Positions 26,820 through 35,557 of a stretch of DNA of 64,000 nt are shown piece by piece. This stretch comes from an uncultured Massilimicrobiota sp. (GTDB lineage: Bacteria; Bacillota_I; Bacilli_A; Erysipelotrichales; Coprobacillaceae). Position 1 is the first letter of the stretch; the number at the start of each line of letters is the position of its first letter. Where the stretch lies: NCBI GenBank assembly GCA_944325245.1, contig CALUZM010000003.1, positions 16,420-80,419 on the forward strand. The letters are read 5' to 3'. The notes beneath the pieces are model-generated. The model was given only the letters and a program-made list of their open reading frames with translations, was not told where the DNA came from and made no database searches. Both the position numbers and the translations under genes were made by a program.

Positions 26820-28163
26820 ATGAAATATATTGAAAAAGTATTAGAAGATGTGAAAACAAAAAATGCTGATCAGCCTGAGTTCATTCAAGCTGTAGAAGAA
26901 GTTTTAGAAAGCTTGGAACCAGTAATTGCTGCTCATCCAGAATATGAAGATATGGCTATTTTGGAAAGACTTGTTGAACCAGAAAGAACAATTATGTTTA
27001 AAGTTCCTTGGCAAGATGATCAAGGTAAGGTTCATGTCAATAGAGGATATCGTGTTCAATTCTCAAGTGCAATTGGACCATATAAAGGTGGTTTAAGATT
27101 ACATCCATCTGTCAATTTAGGAATTATTAAATTCCTTGGATTTGAACAAATCTTTAAAAATTCACTAACAACTTTACCAATCGGTGGTGGTAAAGGTGGT
27201 TCTGACTTTGATCCACAAGGAAAATCTGACGCTGAAGTTATGCGTTTCTGCCAATCATTTATGACTGAATTATATCGTCATATTGGACCAGACGTTGACG
27301 TTCCTGCTGGGGATATTGGAACAGGTGCCAGAGAAATTGGATATATGTATGGACAATATAAAAGAATCAGAGGTGCCTATGAAAATGGTGTCTTAACTGG
27401 TAAACCATTACCATATGGTGGTTCTTTAATTAGACCAGAAGCAACTGGTTATGGAGCTGTTTATTATGGTAAAGAAGTTTTAAAACATTTTAATGATTCT
27501 TATGAAGGAAAAACAATTGCATGTTCAGGTTATGGAAATGTTGCCTGGGGTGTATGTTTAAAAGCCAGAGAGTATGGAGCTAAAGTTGTTTCTATTTCTG
27601 GTAGAGATGGATATGTCTATGATCCAGAAGGTATTACAACAGATGAAAAAATTGATTTCTTATTAAAAATCAGAGAATCTAATGATGTCAAATTAAAAGA
27701 CTATGCTGAAAAATTTGGTTGTGAATTCCACCCAGGTGAAAAACCATGGGGATTAAAAGTTGATATGGCTTTCCCATGTGCAACACAAAATGAAATTGGA
27801 TTAGAAGAAGCCAAACAATTAGTCGCTAATGGTGTCAAATATATTATTGAAGGTGCCAATATGCCTACAACTCCAGAAGCTATTGCTTATTTCTTAGAAA
27901 ATGGTGGAACTTTAGGACCAGCCAAAGCTGCTAATGCTGGTGGAGTTGCCGTATCTGCATTAGAAATGGCTCAAAACTCTATGCGTTATAGCTGGACTGC
28001 TGAAGAAGTTGATCAGAAGTTACATGATATCATGGTTAATATTCATGAATCTTCAGTCAAAGCTGCTGAAAAATATGGTTTAGGTTATGATTTAATCAAA
28101 GGAGCTAATATTGCTGGATTTGAAAAAGTTGTAGCTGCCATGATTTCTCAGGGAATCTATTAA
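26820..28163 (+). CDS. gdhA: Glutamate dehydrogenase, hexameric class (probably NADP-linked)
   Basis: This 447-residue enzyme interconverts 2-oxoglutarate plus ammonia and glutamate. It has the substrate region GPYKGGLRLHPSVN, the catalytic-Lys loop PIGGGKGGSDFDP, the glutamate-family PAGDIGTGAREIGYM and the nucleotide loop SGYGNVAWG. Its length fits small hexameric GDHs. The start at 26820 follows AAGGAGG; the frame opening at 26766 has no ribosome site. It is transcribed alone on the plus strand with its own promoter and terminator. Codon use is strongly biased to A/T-ending codons, consistent with high expression. Confidence 0.97.
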   Translation: MKYIEKVLEDVKTKNADQPEFIQAVEEVLESLEPVIAAHPEYEDMAILERLVEPERTIMFKVPWQDDQGKVHVNRGYRVQFSSAIGPYKGGLRLHPSVNLGIIKFLGFEQIFKNSLTTLPIGGGKGGSDFDPQGKSDAEVMRFCQSFMTELYRHIGPDVDVPAGDIGTGAREIGYMYGQYKRIRGAYENGVLTGKPLPYGGSLIRPEATGYGAVYYGKEVLKHFNDSYEGKTIACSGYGNVAWGVCLKAREYGAKVVSISGRDGYVYDPEGITTDEKIDFLLKIRESNDVKLKDYAEKFGCEFHPGEKPWGLKVDMAFPCATQNEIGLEEAKQLVANGVKYIIEGANMPTTPEAIAYFLENGGTLGPAKAANAGGVAVSALEMAQNSMRYSWTAEEVDQKLHDIMVNIHESSVKAAEKYGLGYDLIKGANIAGFEKVVAAMISQGIY

Positions 28164-28174
28164 TAAAAAATAAT

Positions 28175-28208
28175 GGTTGTTGGATTATAAAATCTAACAA
28201 CCTTTTTT
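28175..28208 (+). terminator. Intrinsic terminator after gdhA
   Basis: GGTTGTTGGATT and its near-complement AATCTAACAACC form a long stem around a short AT loop, followed by six Ts. It lies 12 bases after the gdhA stop. Confidence 0.9.
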
Positions 28209-28230
28209 CATTAAGTATTTATCAGCCTTT

Positions 28231-28455
28231 TCATAAATCATTCTCATTAATCACTTCAATACAACAGTCAGGACATCTATACACTTTAATACTAGAGCCA
28301 TGAATCCAACTCATCTTAGCCAACATCTTTTGATAAGGTTTTGCTCTATTGACAATCCAGCTTTGTTTCTTTCCTTTTGGTGTCCAACATATATCTTGTT
28401 TACCAATTCCAATATAGCCTTCCTGCATATCCTGTTGACAATATGGACATTTCAT
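28231..28455 (-). CDS. Small zinc-ribbon protein (DUF6487-like)
   Basis: This 74-residue protein starts with MKCPYCQQDMQEGYIG and ends with a second pair, CPDC, giving a CxxC...CxxC zinc ribbon. The middle stretch with WTPKGKKQSW fits the DUF6487 family of small PF20097-like proteins. It is cytoplasmic and of unknown function. It is 45 bases downstream of a small membrane-protein gene. The family name is from memory of the pattern; the zinc-ribbon call is firm. Confidence 0.7.
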   Translation of the reverse strand: MKCPYCQQDMQEGYIGIGKQDICWTPKGKKQSWIVNRAKPYQKMLAKMSWIHGSSIKVYRCPDCCIEVINENDL

Positions 28456-28500
28456 ATTTTCAAATCCTTTCTATCATAAACCAATAAAATTCATTGCACT

Positions 28501-28782
28501 CTATTTTTTTCGATAACTCAATAACAAAGGCATCACATTGATAATAAATGAAACAATAACAAAAATCCATAAAATCATGGCCATTGTTGGAACAACATCC
28601 TCTATAGCACTCCAATCACCAGCTAAACTCCATGACGCTATCATTTGATATTGAGTGCATAGTGTTAATGCTGTAAAAAATAAAGCTAATATCATAAAAA
28701 TATGAAAATCTTTTTTAAAATAATAACAATATATATTTATCATTGTAAAAACCACAACGAATAATCCTAAAATAATCCACAT
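28501..28782 (-). CDS. Small three-helix membrane protein, unknown
   Basis: This 93-residue protein has three hydrophobic segments: residues ~1-17, ~24-45 and ~63-86. It ends with the basic tail SYRKK. I do not recognise the family. The first helix starts at the Met and could be a signal anchor. A terminator-like hairpin lies between it and the upstream PEPCK-fold gene, and the zinc-ribbon gene follows. Conservation could not be checked. Confidence 0.55.
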   Translation of the reverse strand: MWIILGLFVVVFTMINIYCYYFKKDFHIFMILALFFTALTLCTQYQMIASWSLAGDWSAIEDVVPTMAMILWIFVIVSFIINVMPLLLSYRKK

Positions 28783-28803
28783 AATCTTTCTCCTATTGAT
28801 TGA

Positions 28804-28836
28804 AAAGAATAAGGAAACTCTCCGTTTCCTTATTCT
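28804..28836 (-). terminator. Hairpin terminator at the end of the PEPCK-fold gene
   Basis: On the minus strand AGAATAAGGAAAC and GTTTCCTTATTCT are perfectly complementary around GGAGA, followed by TTTC. The stop codon TAA (28830-28832) is inside the first arm. The T-run is short, so it may be partly an RNA-stability hairpin. Confidence 0.65.
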
Positions 28837-30584
28837 TCAACTGGCAATTCTTTTAATTCATCTTCACCTGTTACATATTTTAAAATTGCAATAGCGGCAT
28901 CTTTTGGTCCTTGATGCTCATTACCTTTAATACCTAAACGTGTACGCAACTGTCCTACTTTAATACCTTGTTTAAACATTCTTTTAAAGTAATCCTGTAA
29001 AATAGGTTCAGTTTGTTCTCTTCTTTGTACTGGTCCAAAAGGATTTGCAAAATAACTTCCAACAAGACCATATTCTGTTGTTGTTCCTTTGGCCATACGA
29101 TTTCCTGCTCTAAAGACTTCAAGTGCTTCCTCAGGTGTATCAAAGAAGCTTAATGCTTCACCATCTTCGTCATAGTTATTAGCATATAAGAACATATCTA
29201 CATCATGTTTTGTGACAACATCTTTATAATCAGTAATTGGAATGACAATACGAGCATTCACTTTATCTGGGTTCATGAATACAGATCTATCCAACTCTTT
29301 AAAGCTATACCCTGCATCCAAGTCATCTAGTCTGACAAAGGCACCAATTTCTGTTCCAGATGTTTTAACTTTACCTTTTTCTCCTAATGATAAGACACCC
29401 ATATCATCATAGATTGTTTTTAAATCTGTAATGTATGCGGCACCAATAACCTTGATCTGTTCAATAGTTTCACTCTTACCAGCTCCACTATCTCCCATAA
29501 CAACAATATTTTTTGTTTCACCATTGTGAAGTGTCATTTTGACCATTGCTCCATGAACTGGCAATTCACGATGATTAATCTTTTGTACATTATGCAATGT
29601 TAAACACATTTTTTTCATATATCCAAAATAATCAAAGTCATCACTAGCTGACAATAATGCTACAATCATATCATTAGATTCATCCTGATAGAAAGCCTGA
29701 TTCATTTCACCATCTTCATATCCATAAACATAAATTAAATCTGGTTTACGATTACGATACTCAGATTCATCAGCTAAATCAAACAAGTTACATAAAGTCA
29801 CACCTTGAGCCATGAACTTGACATTAAAGTAAACAAAGCATAACAAATCTCCAACTTTTGCAGGATAACATAACCATGATTCAGAATCGAATTTCTTATC
29901 TTCAATTGGATTTGTTTTAATTTCTGGAAATACACCATCACGTTTATTACGTTTTGAATACGCAATAAATGGTGGATGAATAACAACAGATTCAATAAAA
30001 GGAATTTCATCAAGATTGCGGTATTCATATGGCAAAAATGGACGCATATGTGTTACAGCCAATCCCGCATTAACCCCAGCTGTAATTTGACGTAAAACTT
30101 TATCTTTTTTACCAACAGCTGATTGAATAGAGCGATAAACTTCTAAAACAAGTTCTTCAAATTCACTTTGTGCATCAGCAAACTGTACATTCTGATATCC
30201 AGCTCTTTTTGTTTCATTGAAAACAATTGCATATCTTTGAAGACGTCTCCAGAATAAATAAATATCTTCTACCAAAGCAATAAACATATCTCTATCTTTA
30301 AAATAAGCTTTGCATTGAGAACGCATTGCACAAACTTCTTCAACAGACATAACTAATAATAATTTAAAGATATCTCTTAAATCTTTTAATAAATCAACAT
30401 CATCTTCTTGGATGCCATGTAAATATTCATAAACTGTTGTATCAGTTCTTTTAATATGTTTAATATACTTTTCTAAAACTTTTGCGAAAGACTCACTTTC
30501 AATTAATTGACAACGACTTTGACAAAATTCTTCAGAAAAATTCAAGATTGCATTACCACGTGTAATATTAAATTTATATGCCAT
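28830..30584 (-). CDS. PEPCK-fold P-loop protein, function unassigned
   Basis: This 584-residue protein has a P-loop VVMGDSGAGKSETIEQI at about residues 360-376. A C-terminal region follows that resembles ATP-type phosphoenolpyruvate carboxykinase in layout: KGTTTEYGLVGSYFANPFGP, then QGIKVGQLRTRLGI. The N-terminal ~350 residues do not look like a normal PEPCK, and the usual oxaloacetate-binding and kinase-2 motifs are not obvious. It may be a PEPCK relative or another kinase of the HPrK/PEPCK fold. It is a single-gene unit. No membrane segment. I rate the fold as likely and the activity as unknown. Confidence 0.5.
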   Translation of the reverse strand: MAYKFNITRGNAILNFSEEFCQSRCQLIESESFAKVLEKYIKHIKRTDTTVYEYLHGIQEDDVDLLKDLRDIFKLLLVMSVEEVCAMRSQCKAYFKDRDMFIALVEDIYLFWRRLQRYAIVFNETKRAGYQNVQFADAQSEFEELVLEVYRSIQSAVGKKDKVLRQITAGVNAGLAVTHMRPFLPYEYRNLDEIPFIESVVIHPPFIAYSKRNKRDGVFPEIKTNPIEDKKFDSESWLCYPAKVGDLLCFVYFNVKFMAQGVTLCNLFDLADESEYRNRKPDLIYVYGYEDGEMNQAFYQDESNDMIVALLSASDDFDYFGYMKKMCLTLHNVQKINHRELPVHGAMVKMTLHNGETKNIVVMGDSGAGKSETIEQIKVIGAAYITDLKTIYDDMGVLSLGEKGKVKTSGTEIGAFVRLDDLDAGYSFKELDRSVFMNPDKVNARIVIPITDYKDVVTKHDVDMFLYANNYDEDGEALSFFDTPEEALEVFRAGNRMAKGTTTEYGLVGSYFANPFGPVQRREQTEPILQDYFKRMFKQGIKVGQLRTRLGIKGNEHQGPKDAAIAILKYVTGEDELKELPVEE

Positions 30585-30679
30585 ATTTTCATCCTTTCTT
30601 TCGAGAGATTCACTCCATCTTTCAAATATGACTCAATTCTATCAAAAAAATGCCTTCTTGACTACAAAAATCATAAAAT

Positions 30680-31174
30680 TTATGAAATGATAGCGTTTTT
30701 ATTTTCAATTTTTATATTTTTTTCGTTTTTTAACAATATTTTTTCTATAAAATAGACAGAAAGATATATATTTTTATGAGAAATATAAATATGTTCATTG
30801 TTTTTTTCAACATTTATACAATCATCATTGTATTTAATCTCATCTCTACCAAAATCAATATAATATGTTGTATCACTTAACTGATAGACCATAGTATGTT
30901 TTTGATAGTCCACATAAACTTGAGCATCTTCATCCTCAATCACAACCCAATTATATAAATCATTTAGAGACAAATAGACTTTTTCCCCTACTTCAAATCC
31001 TTTCAAATCAAAAGTATAAATCTTCTGATCTTTTTGATAACTTCCTATATAGGTATCAATTGTCCCATCATACTCATAATAATGACACCGATTCAAAAAC
31101 AAATAACTCACAATTCCTATCAACAAACAACCTATCATTACAACCAAAACTACACGTTTATATCTGAGTTTCAT
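30680..31174 (-). CDS. Membrane-anchored protein with stalk-like beta domain
   Basis: This 164-residue protein has one N-terminal membrane helix (residues ~8-27) and an extracellular beta-rich part. Its pattern GEKVYLSLNDLYNW, then AQVYVDYQKHTMVYQL resembles the copper-amine-oxidase-like N-terminal (stalk) repeat often found in Firmicute surface proteins. The ATG at 31174 follows GGGAGG at good spacing; the upstream frame to 31207 overlaps the lepB terminator. It is just downstream of lepB. No enzyme motif is visible. Confidence 0.55.
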   Translation of the reverse strand: MKLRYKRVVLVVMIGCLLIGIVSYLFLNRCHYYEYDGTIDTYIGSYQKDQKIYTFDLKGFEVGEKVYLSLNDLYNWVVIEDEDAQVYVDYQKHTMVYQLSDTTYYIDFGRDEIKYNDDCINVEKNNEHIYISHKNIYLSVYFIEKILLKNEKNIKIENKNAIIS

Positions 31175-31185
31175 GATAATCCTCC

Positions 31186-31215
31186 CAAAATAAAAAGGTC
31201 TTATCAAAAGACCTT
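31186..31215 (-). terminator. Terminator between lepB and the downstream membrane protein
   Basis: On the minus strand AAGGTCTT and AAGACCTT form a perfect 8-bp stem around a five-base loop, followed by TTTTTATTTT. The lepB stop TGA is in the loop region. The next gene's ribosome site lies directly after, so read-through would still allow its expression. Confidence 0.8.
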
Positions 31216-31704
31216 AAAAAAGACACGACCAACAACCTGATCATCAAAATCAATATATCCAATTTCTCTAGAATCAACACTATGATTACGATTATCACCC
31301 ATCACAAAAATCTTGCCTTCAGGAATATCATACGAAAAATCTTCATTCCCTTGCATTGTTTCATTAATATAATCCTCATTCAGCAATTCTCCATTGCGAT
31401 AAAGTTGATTATCTTTCATTTCCAGATGATCACCTGGCAAACCAACCACTCTCTTAATAATCTGATCTTCCCCTTCTGCCACATGATACTTTACCACAAC
31501 AATATCATTATATGAGGGTTCTCCTCTTTTATAAAAGAATTTATCAACCAGAATAATATTTCCATTATGATAAGTAGGTTCCATAGATGACCCAACAACT
31601 CTAGATATTTGAACAAAATACAAAACACCAAGCGTTAAAGCAACTGTAATAATAATGACTTTTATATATTCTAATAAAGATTTCTTAAAATCGTTTTTTT
31701 CCAT
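31204..31704 (-). CDS. lepB: Signal peptidase I
   Basis: This 166-residue membrane protease cuts signal peptides from exported proteins. It has one N-terminal membrane helix (residues ~14-33). The catalytic Ser is in GSSMEPT (Ser40), the general-base Lys is in IIKRVVGLPGD (Lys84), and the box-E motif is GDNRNHSVDSREIG. Its length matches short Gram-positive SipS/LepB enzymes. A candidate promoter (TTAAAA, 17 bases, TATAAT) lies upstream within the end of sigF. It does not seem tied to sporulation beyond position. Confidence 0.95.
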   Translation of the reverse strand: MEKNDFKKSLLEYIKVIIITVALTLGVLYFVQISRVVGSSMEPTYHNGNIILVDKFFYKRGEPSYNDIVVVKYHVAEGEDQIIKRVVGLPGDHLEMKDNQLYRNGELLNEDYINETMQGNEDFSYDIPEGKIFVMGDNRNHSVDSREIGYIDFDDQVVGRVFFKVF

Positions 31705-31723
31705 TTTTTATCGCCTCTGGTGT

Positions 31724-31752
31724 ATTATAGCATACTATTTTCCATCTTTTAA
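31724..31752 (-). promoter_or_regulatory. Candidate lepB promoter
   Basis: On the minus strand TTAAAA (31747-31752), a 17-base spacer and TATAAT (31724-31729) lie 20 bases before the lepB start, inside the last codons of sigF. Confidence 0.5.
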
Positions 31753-32460
31753 GCGCGATCTTAATTTTGTGACAATTTTCTTTTCCAAACGAGAAACCTG
31801 AACCTGTGAAATCCCTAAACGCTTCGCAATCGTTTCCTGATTATAATCTAGCTGATAGCGCATATAAATAATCATCTTTTCCTTATCATCCAGTTTCTCC
31901 ATTTCCATTTCTAAAGCAATTTTTTCAAACCACATCGTATCACTCTTATCAATTAAACGATCTTCAACACTAATTGTTGAACCATCTTTTTCATAAATAG
32001 GTTCATTTAATGATGTTGGATAATAAGATGAATCAATAGCCTCTACAACATCCTGTGGTTCAACACCTAAATATGCAGCGACTTCTTCAATAGTTGGTTC
32101 CTTATTATTTTGATTTTGTAAGATTTCTTTCGCTTTTGTGACCTTGATATTTAATTCTTTTAAAGAACGTGAAACCTTAATTGTCCCATCATCACGAAAA
32201 TAACGTTTAATTTCTCCCATAATAATAGGAACAGCATAAGTAGAAAATTGCACATGATAAGATGTATCAAAATGATTAATAGCCTTCATCAACCCAATAC
32301 ACCCAATTTGAAACAAGTCTTCTTTATCATAATAACTATTCTTAAATCGATGGACAATTGACCATACCAAACCTAAATTATCTTTCACAACCTCTTCTTT
32401 AGCCTGTTCATCCCCTAAACGTACTTTTTCTAAGAGGTCCAATGTTTTAGACTGTGTCAT
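31735..32460 (-). CDS. sigF: Forespore sigma factor SigF
   Basis: This 241-residue sigma-70-family protein has region 2 (DLFQIGCIGLMKAINHFD), the region 2.4 promoter-recognition helix FSTYAVPIIMGEIKRYFRDDG, and a C-terminal region 4 HTH (NQETIAKRLGISQVQVSRLE). It is the third gene in the order spoIIAA-spoIIAB-sigF and overlaps spoIIAB by 14 bases. In Bacillus it drives early forespore transcription after release from SpoIIAB. The operon context separates it from SigB and SigG. Confidence 0.93.
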   Translation of the reverse strand: MTQSKTLDLLEKVRLGDEQAKEEVVKDNLGLVWSIVHRFKNSYYDKEDLFQIGCIGLMKAINHFDTSYHVQFSTYAVPIIMGEIKRYFRDDGTIKVSRSLKELNIKVTKAKEILQNQNNKEPTIEEVAAYLGVEPQDVVEAIDSSYYPTSLNEPIYEKDGSTISVEDRLIDKSDTMWFEKIALEMEMEKLDDKEKMIIYMRYQLDYNQETIAKRLGISQVQVSRLEKKIVTKLRSRLKDGK

Positions 32461-32878
32461 GATTTTTTAAGCTTTTTGTGATAATCAGTTTTGTTCCTAT
32501 ATTGATAACACTCTCAATTTCTAAACGATCTGCCAGTGTTTCGATGATTGTTAATCCCATGCCTGCATGTTCCAGATCTTTTGCAGTTGTGTAAAAAGGT
32601 GCTTTGACCTCCTCTAAATTTTCTATGCCCTTACCATAATCCTGAACTGTCAACTGAACAGCGCGCCCATCTATTTTCATCTTAATAACCACAAAACATT
32701 CAGAATTTTGGTTATAACCATGAATAATAGCATTGCTGACAGCTTCTGAAACAATTGTTTTGAATTCTATAACTTCATCAATTGTTGGATTTAAAGGTGT
32801 TAAAAAGGCCGCTACTGTTGTTCTTGCAAAATTTTCATTGTCTAATATTGCACTAAAGCTCACTTCCATCTGATTCAT
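32447..32878 (-). CDS. spoIIAB: Anti-sigma F factor / serine kinase SpoIIAB
   Basis: This 143-residue GHKL ATPase binds SigF and phosphorylates SpoIIAA. It has the N-box VSEAVSNAIIHGY, the G1 box DYGKGIENL and the G2 box HAGMGLTIIETL. Length and context match SpoIIAB. It overlaps spoIIAA by four bases and sigF by 14. ADP/ATP-dependent partner switching with SpoIIAA is known for the family; here it is inferred from the intact set of genes. Confidence 0.95.
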   Translation of the reverse strand: MNQMEVSFSAILDNENFARTTVAAFLTPLNPTIDEVIEFKTIVSEAVSNAIIHGYNQNSECFVVIKMKIDGRAVQLTVQDYGKGIENLEEVKAPFYTTAKDLEHAGMGLTIIETLADRLEIESVINIGTKLIITKSLKNHDTV

Positions 32879-33216
32879 AGCGTTCCCTCCTTTAAACTTT
32901 CTATGGATTCATAATAAGGCATAATTTGAAATAACCCCGTTAATTCAAAAAGACGATATGCCACTTGATTTAAACCCGTTAAAATAAGCGTACGATGTTC
33001 AAATTTCAATTGATTATAACGCCCTAATACCAGTCCTATACCAGAACTATCTATAAAAGATGTATTTTGAAAATCAAAAACAAGATCTTCCTGTGTTTCA
33101 TCTATCAAATCACTCAATTGTCCACGATAAACAGGTGCCATAACACTATCAATTTCACCATAAAAATGGACAATAATCAGGTGATGACTTTTTTCAATTT
33201 CTATATGATTTTCCAT
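32875..33216 (-). CDS. spoIIAA: Anti-sigma F factor antagonist SpoIIAA
   Basis: This 113-residue STAS-domain protein carries the phosphorylated loop TSFIDSSGIGLVLGR with Ser58 at the conserved place. When dephosphorylated it pulls SpoIIAB off SigF. It follows dacF by 128 bases after a terminator-like hairpin and has a good AGGAGG site. The region upstream holds a GAATT-containing sequence that loosely resembles a SigH -10, but the match is too weak to call. Confidence 0.95.
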   Translation of the reverse strand: MENHIEIEKSHHLIIVHFYGEIDSVMAPVYRGQLSDLIDETQEDLVFDFQNTSFIDSSGIGLVLGRYNQLKFEHRTLILTGLNQVAYRLFELTGLFQIMPYYESIESLKEGTL

Positions 33217-33319
33217 TTCTATTCCTCCTTCCTAAGTATCATATACCAATTCAAAATGAAAAAAAATCGTTTCGCCAAAAGTAGAATTGATTCAACAAAA
33301 CTAGAACATTTATGCAAAA

Positions 33320-33346
33320 TAAAAATCCATCACAAGATAGATTTTT
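33320..33346 (-). terminator. Terminator at the end of dacF
   Basis: On the minus strand AAAAATCTATC and GATGGATTTTT pair (one G:U) around TTGT, then ATTTT. The dacF stop is at the base of the first arm. It may only partly separate dacF from spoIIA. Confidence 0.65.
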
Positions 33347-34490
33347 AAACCAGAATTTTCAATTGATTTACCACTTTTTCAACAAATGACAAAGCCTCAA
33401 CATCTTGATTGACAATGATTTCAAAAGATGCAATATTTTCATCTTGACGCATTAAAAGCAAATGACCAATTGTTTCACCTTTTTTTAATGGTGGAACCAA
33501 ATTTGTATAGTTCATCTGATACGTCACTTCAGTAGAATCACTTTTATCTTGAACATATTGAATATCTTCCTTAGCAATGGCTTCTATTTGTCGAACTTTC
33601 GCATTATCAATACTTACTTTTTCTATTACATCACCTTTTTGAAACAAAGTGACATTTTCATATAAAGAAAATCCATAATCCAACAATTGAGAAACTTCCT
33701 GATTTCTTATTTTAGGATCACTTTCCTTTAAGACAATACCAATTAATCTGAGTCCACTTCTTTTGGCTGTTGTGACAATACAATAACCGGCTTCTTTGGT
33801 ATAGCCTGTCTTGAGTCCATCTGCTCCCTCATATGATTTTAAAAGCTTGTTGGTATTAACCAGCCAGAATTTATGTGCTGTATCTTCACGGATATAACTA
33901 TCATAGAGTGATGTTGTCTGAAACAAACGTTCTCCTCCTATTTCAATTAAGTAAGCTGCCATGATGCCTAAATCAATTGCACAAGTATAATGATTATCAT
34001 CATGTAATCCTGTTGGATTTGCAAAATGTGTATTGACAAGATTAAGCTCTTTGGCTTTTTCATTCATCATTTTTACAAAATTATCATTCGTTCCAGCAAT
34101 ACGTTCCCCAATCATAACACAGGCATCATTTGCTGAAGCAATGCTGATGGCTTTAAACAAATCTGTCACATTCATCTTTTCACCCTCTTCAAGATAAATC
34201 TGACTCCCTCCCATACTGGCAGCATAAGCACTACAACTCAATTCTTCATCCCATTTCAGCGTTCCTTTATTAATCGCTTCAAACATCAAAATCATCGTCA
34301 TAATCTTTGTGGTAGAAGCTGGAAAAAGTTTTTCTTTTTCATTATTGGCATAAAGAACCTGCCTAGATGAAGCTTCCATCAATAATGATGATGCTGCATT
34401 GGGTGTCAATTTCAAATCTTCTGCATGCACAGGGACAATCTGCATACATAATATGAATACACATAAACAAATCAAGTATTTTTTTATCAT
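33345..34490 (-). CDS. dacF: D-alanyl-D-alanine carboxypeptidase DacF
   Basis: This 381-residue penicillin-binding protein trims the terminal D-Ala of peptidoglycan peptides. A signal peptide ends near VHA. The active-site motifs are PASTTKIM (Ser59, Lys62), SANDACV (SxN) and GLKTGYT (KTG). A C-terminal domain (residues ~280-381) with an amphipathic end fits PBP5-family membrane attachment. The place directly upstream of spoIIAA-spoIIAB-sigF is the dacF arrangement of Bacillus and Clostridium. DacF is therefore preferred over other DacA-like names. Confidence 0.92.
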   Translation of the reverse strand: MIKKYLICLCVFILCMQIVPVHAEDLKLTPNAASSLLMEASSRQVLYANNEKEKLFPASTTKIMTMILMFEAINKGTLKWDEELSCSAYAASMGGSQIYLEEGEKMNVTDLFKAISIASANDACVMIGERIAGTNDNFVKMMNEKAKELNLVNTHFANPTGLHDDNHYTCAIDLGIMAAYLIEIGGERLFQTTSLYDSYIREDTAHKFWLVNTNKLLKSYEGADGLKTGYTKEAGYCIVTTAKRSGLRLIGIVLKESDPKIRNQEVSQLLDYGFSLYENVTLFQKGDVIEKVSIDNAKVRQIEAIAKEDIQYVQDKSDSTEVTYQMNYTNLVPPLKKGETIGHLLLMRQDENIASFEIIVNQDVEALSFVEKVVNQLKILV

Positions 34491-34589
34491 GAAAACACCT
34501 CAATTTATTATATGAAAAAAAGAGAAAATCAGTCCTTTTTTAAAAAGATTGCTTATCCCTATTTAATAAAAATACATTCACTTTTTGAT

Positions 34590-34621
34590 GAAAGATGCAA
34601 GATTAACACCTTGCATCTTTC
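34590..34621. terminator. Perfect hairpin between dacF promoter side and the DUF1848 gene end
   Basis: GAAAGATGCAAG and CTTGCATCTTTC form a perfect 12-bp stem around eight bases. Neither side has a strong T-run, so it is a weak terminator candidate for the minus-strand DUF1848 gene. Confidence 0.5.
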
Positions 34622-34624
34622 TAT

Positions 34625-35554
34625 TTATAAGTCCAATGATAATTGTCTTTGCTTGTAACTTTTTTGTTTTGCCTGTTTAATTATATCATCTTTATGAACA
34701 TGTCCAATTAATAAAGGAGAGCGTGGATCATGTCGTTTATAGTTTTCTATCACCTTTTGTTTATTTTCATTCGCATAACAATATAAACAACCATGTGGGC
34801 ACGTATTATATTCTCCAATATCACGACTTGGATAACAATGACAATGTTGTCTTAAGGGTTGATTGGAAACAGAAATAAAATCATAACCTGTTATATTTTT
34901 TAGAATTGCTTCGTTTATGCAGCTTTGTGAAGATACACCTAAATATGAAAAATCATAAGGTTCTGCACACATTTGGATTTGAAATTGATATTTCCTGGCA
35001 ATCTTTACAAAAGCTTCAACAAGGGCCTGTTGTTTCAAATAAGAAACTTCCTGAATTCCAGGAAAGTTTCTTTTTGTTTTTTGGTAAAGATCAATAAAAC
35101 TGATAACACAAAGATGTGTATATCCTTGAAGTTTTGAGAGAATATCTTCAAAATAGAACAAATGTTTTTCAAATGTATATTCCTGATTGATAAAGATAGG
35201 ATCATAACGAATACCTACTGATTGTGGTCCAAGCTGTAATGAAAGCTTTTGAATATCAGAAATCACATCCTGATAATGAGGAACATAGGGTTCAATCTGT
35301 TTTCCATAGGGTGTAATGGTAACATAGAAAAAAGAAGGATAAGGTTTGAGTTCATCTAAACGTGATAATATAGGATGTGGATTTTTTGTACAGAAGACAA
35401 AACAATCTACAACATCTTCATTGATCAAATATTTAGTAATCTGTGTAGGATAATAAGGATTTCTGACATAGACATACCCTTCTTTTAAACGATGAAAAAA
35501 CCAGTCACTGTAAAAAGCAACAATATCGCTGCGACCACTAATATTAAAAATCAT
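34625..35554 (-). CDS. DUF1848 family protein
   Basis: This 309-residue protein matches DUF1848: it opens with NISGRSDIVAFYSDWFFHRL, has VFCTKNPHPILSRL and YVTITPYGKQIEPYVP. A C-terminal Cys-rich segment follows, with CHCYPS and TCPHGCLYCYAN. Such Cys clusters suggest an iron-sulfur or zinc site. The family is sometimes compared to radical-SAM-like barrels. Its reaction is unknown. It is the third gene after mgsA and the AIM24-like gene, with 3-base spacing, so the three are probably co-transcribed. Confidence 0.75.
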   Translation of the reverse strand: MIFNISGRSDIVAFYSDWFFHRLKEGYVYVRNPYYPTQITKYLINEDVVDCFVFCTKNPHPILSRLDELKPYPSFFYVTITPYGKQIEPYVPHYQDVISDIQKLSLQLGPQSVGIRYDPIFINQEYTFEKHLFYFEDILSKLQGYTHLCVISFIDLYQKTKRNFPGIQEVSYLKQQALVEAFVKIARKYQFQIQMCAEPYDFSYLGVSSQSCINEAILKNITGYDFISVSNQPLRQHCHCYPSRDIGEYNTCPHGCLYCYANENKQKVIENYKRHDPRSPLLIGHVHKDDIIKQAKQKSYKQRQLSLDL

Positions 35555-35557
35555 AAT

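Noticed and set aside
33217..33344. SigH promoter for spoIIAA
   Set aside because: A GAATT and an AACGATTT occur but with poor spacing and mismatches.
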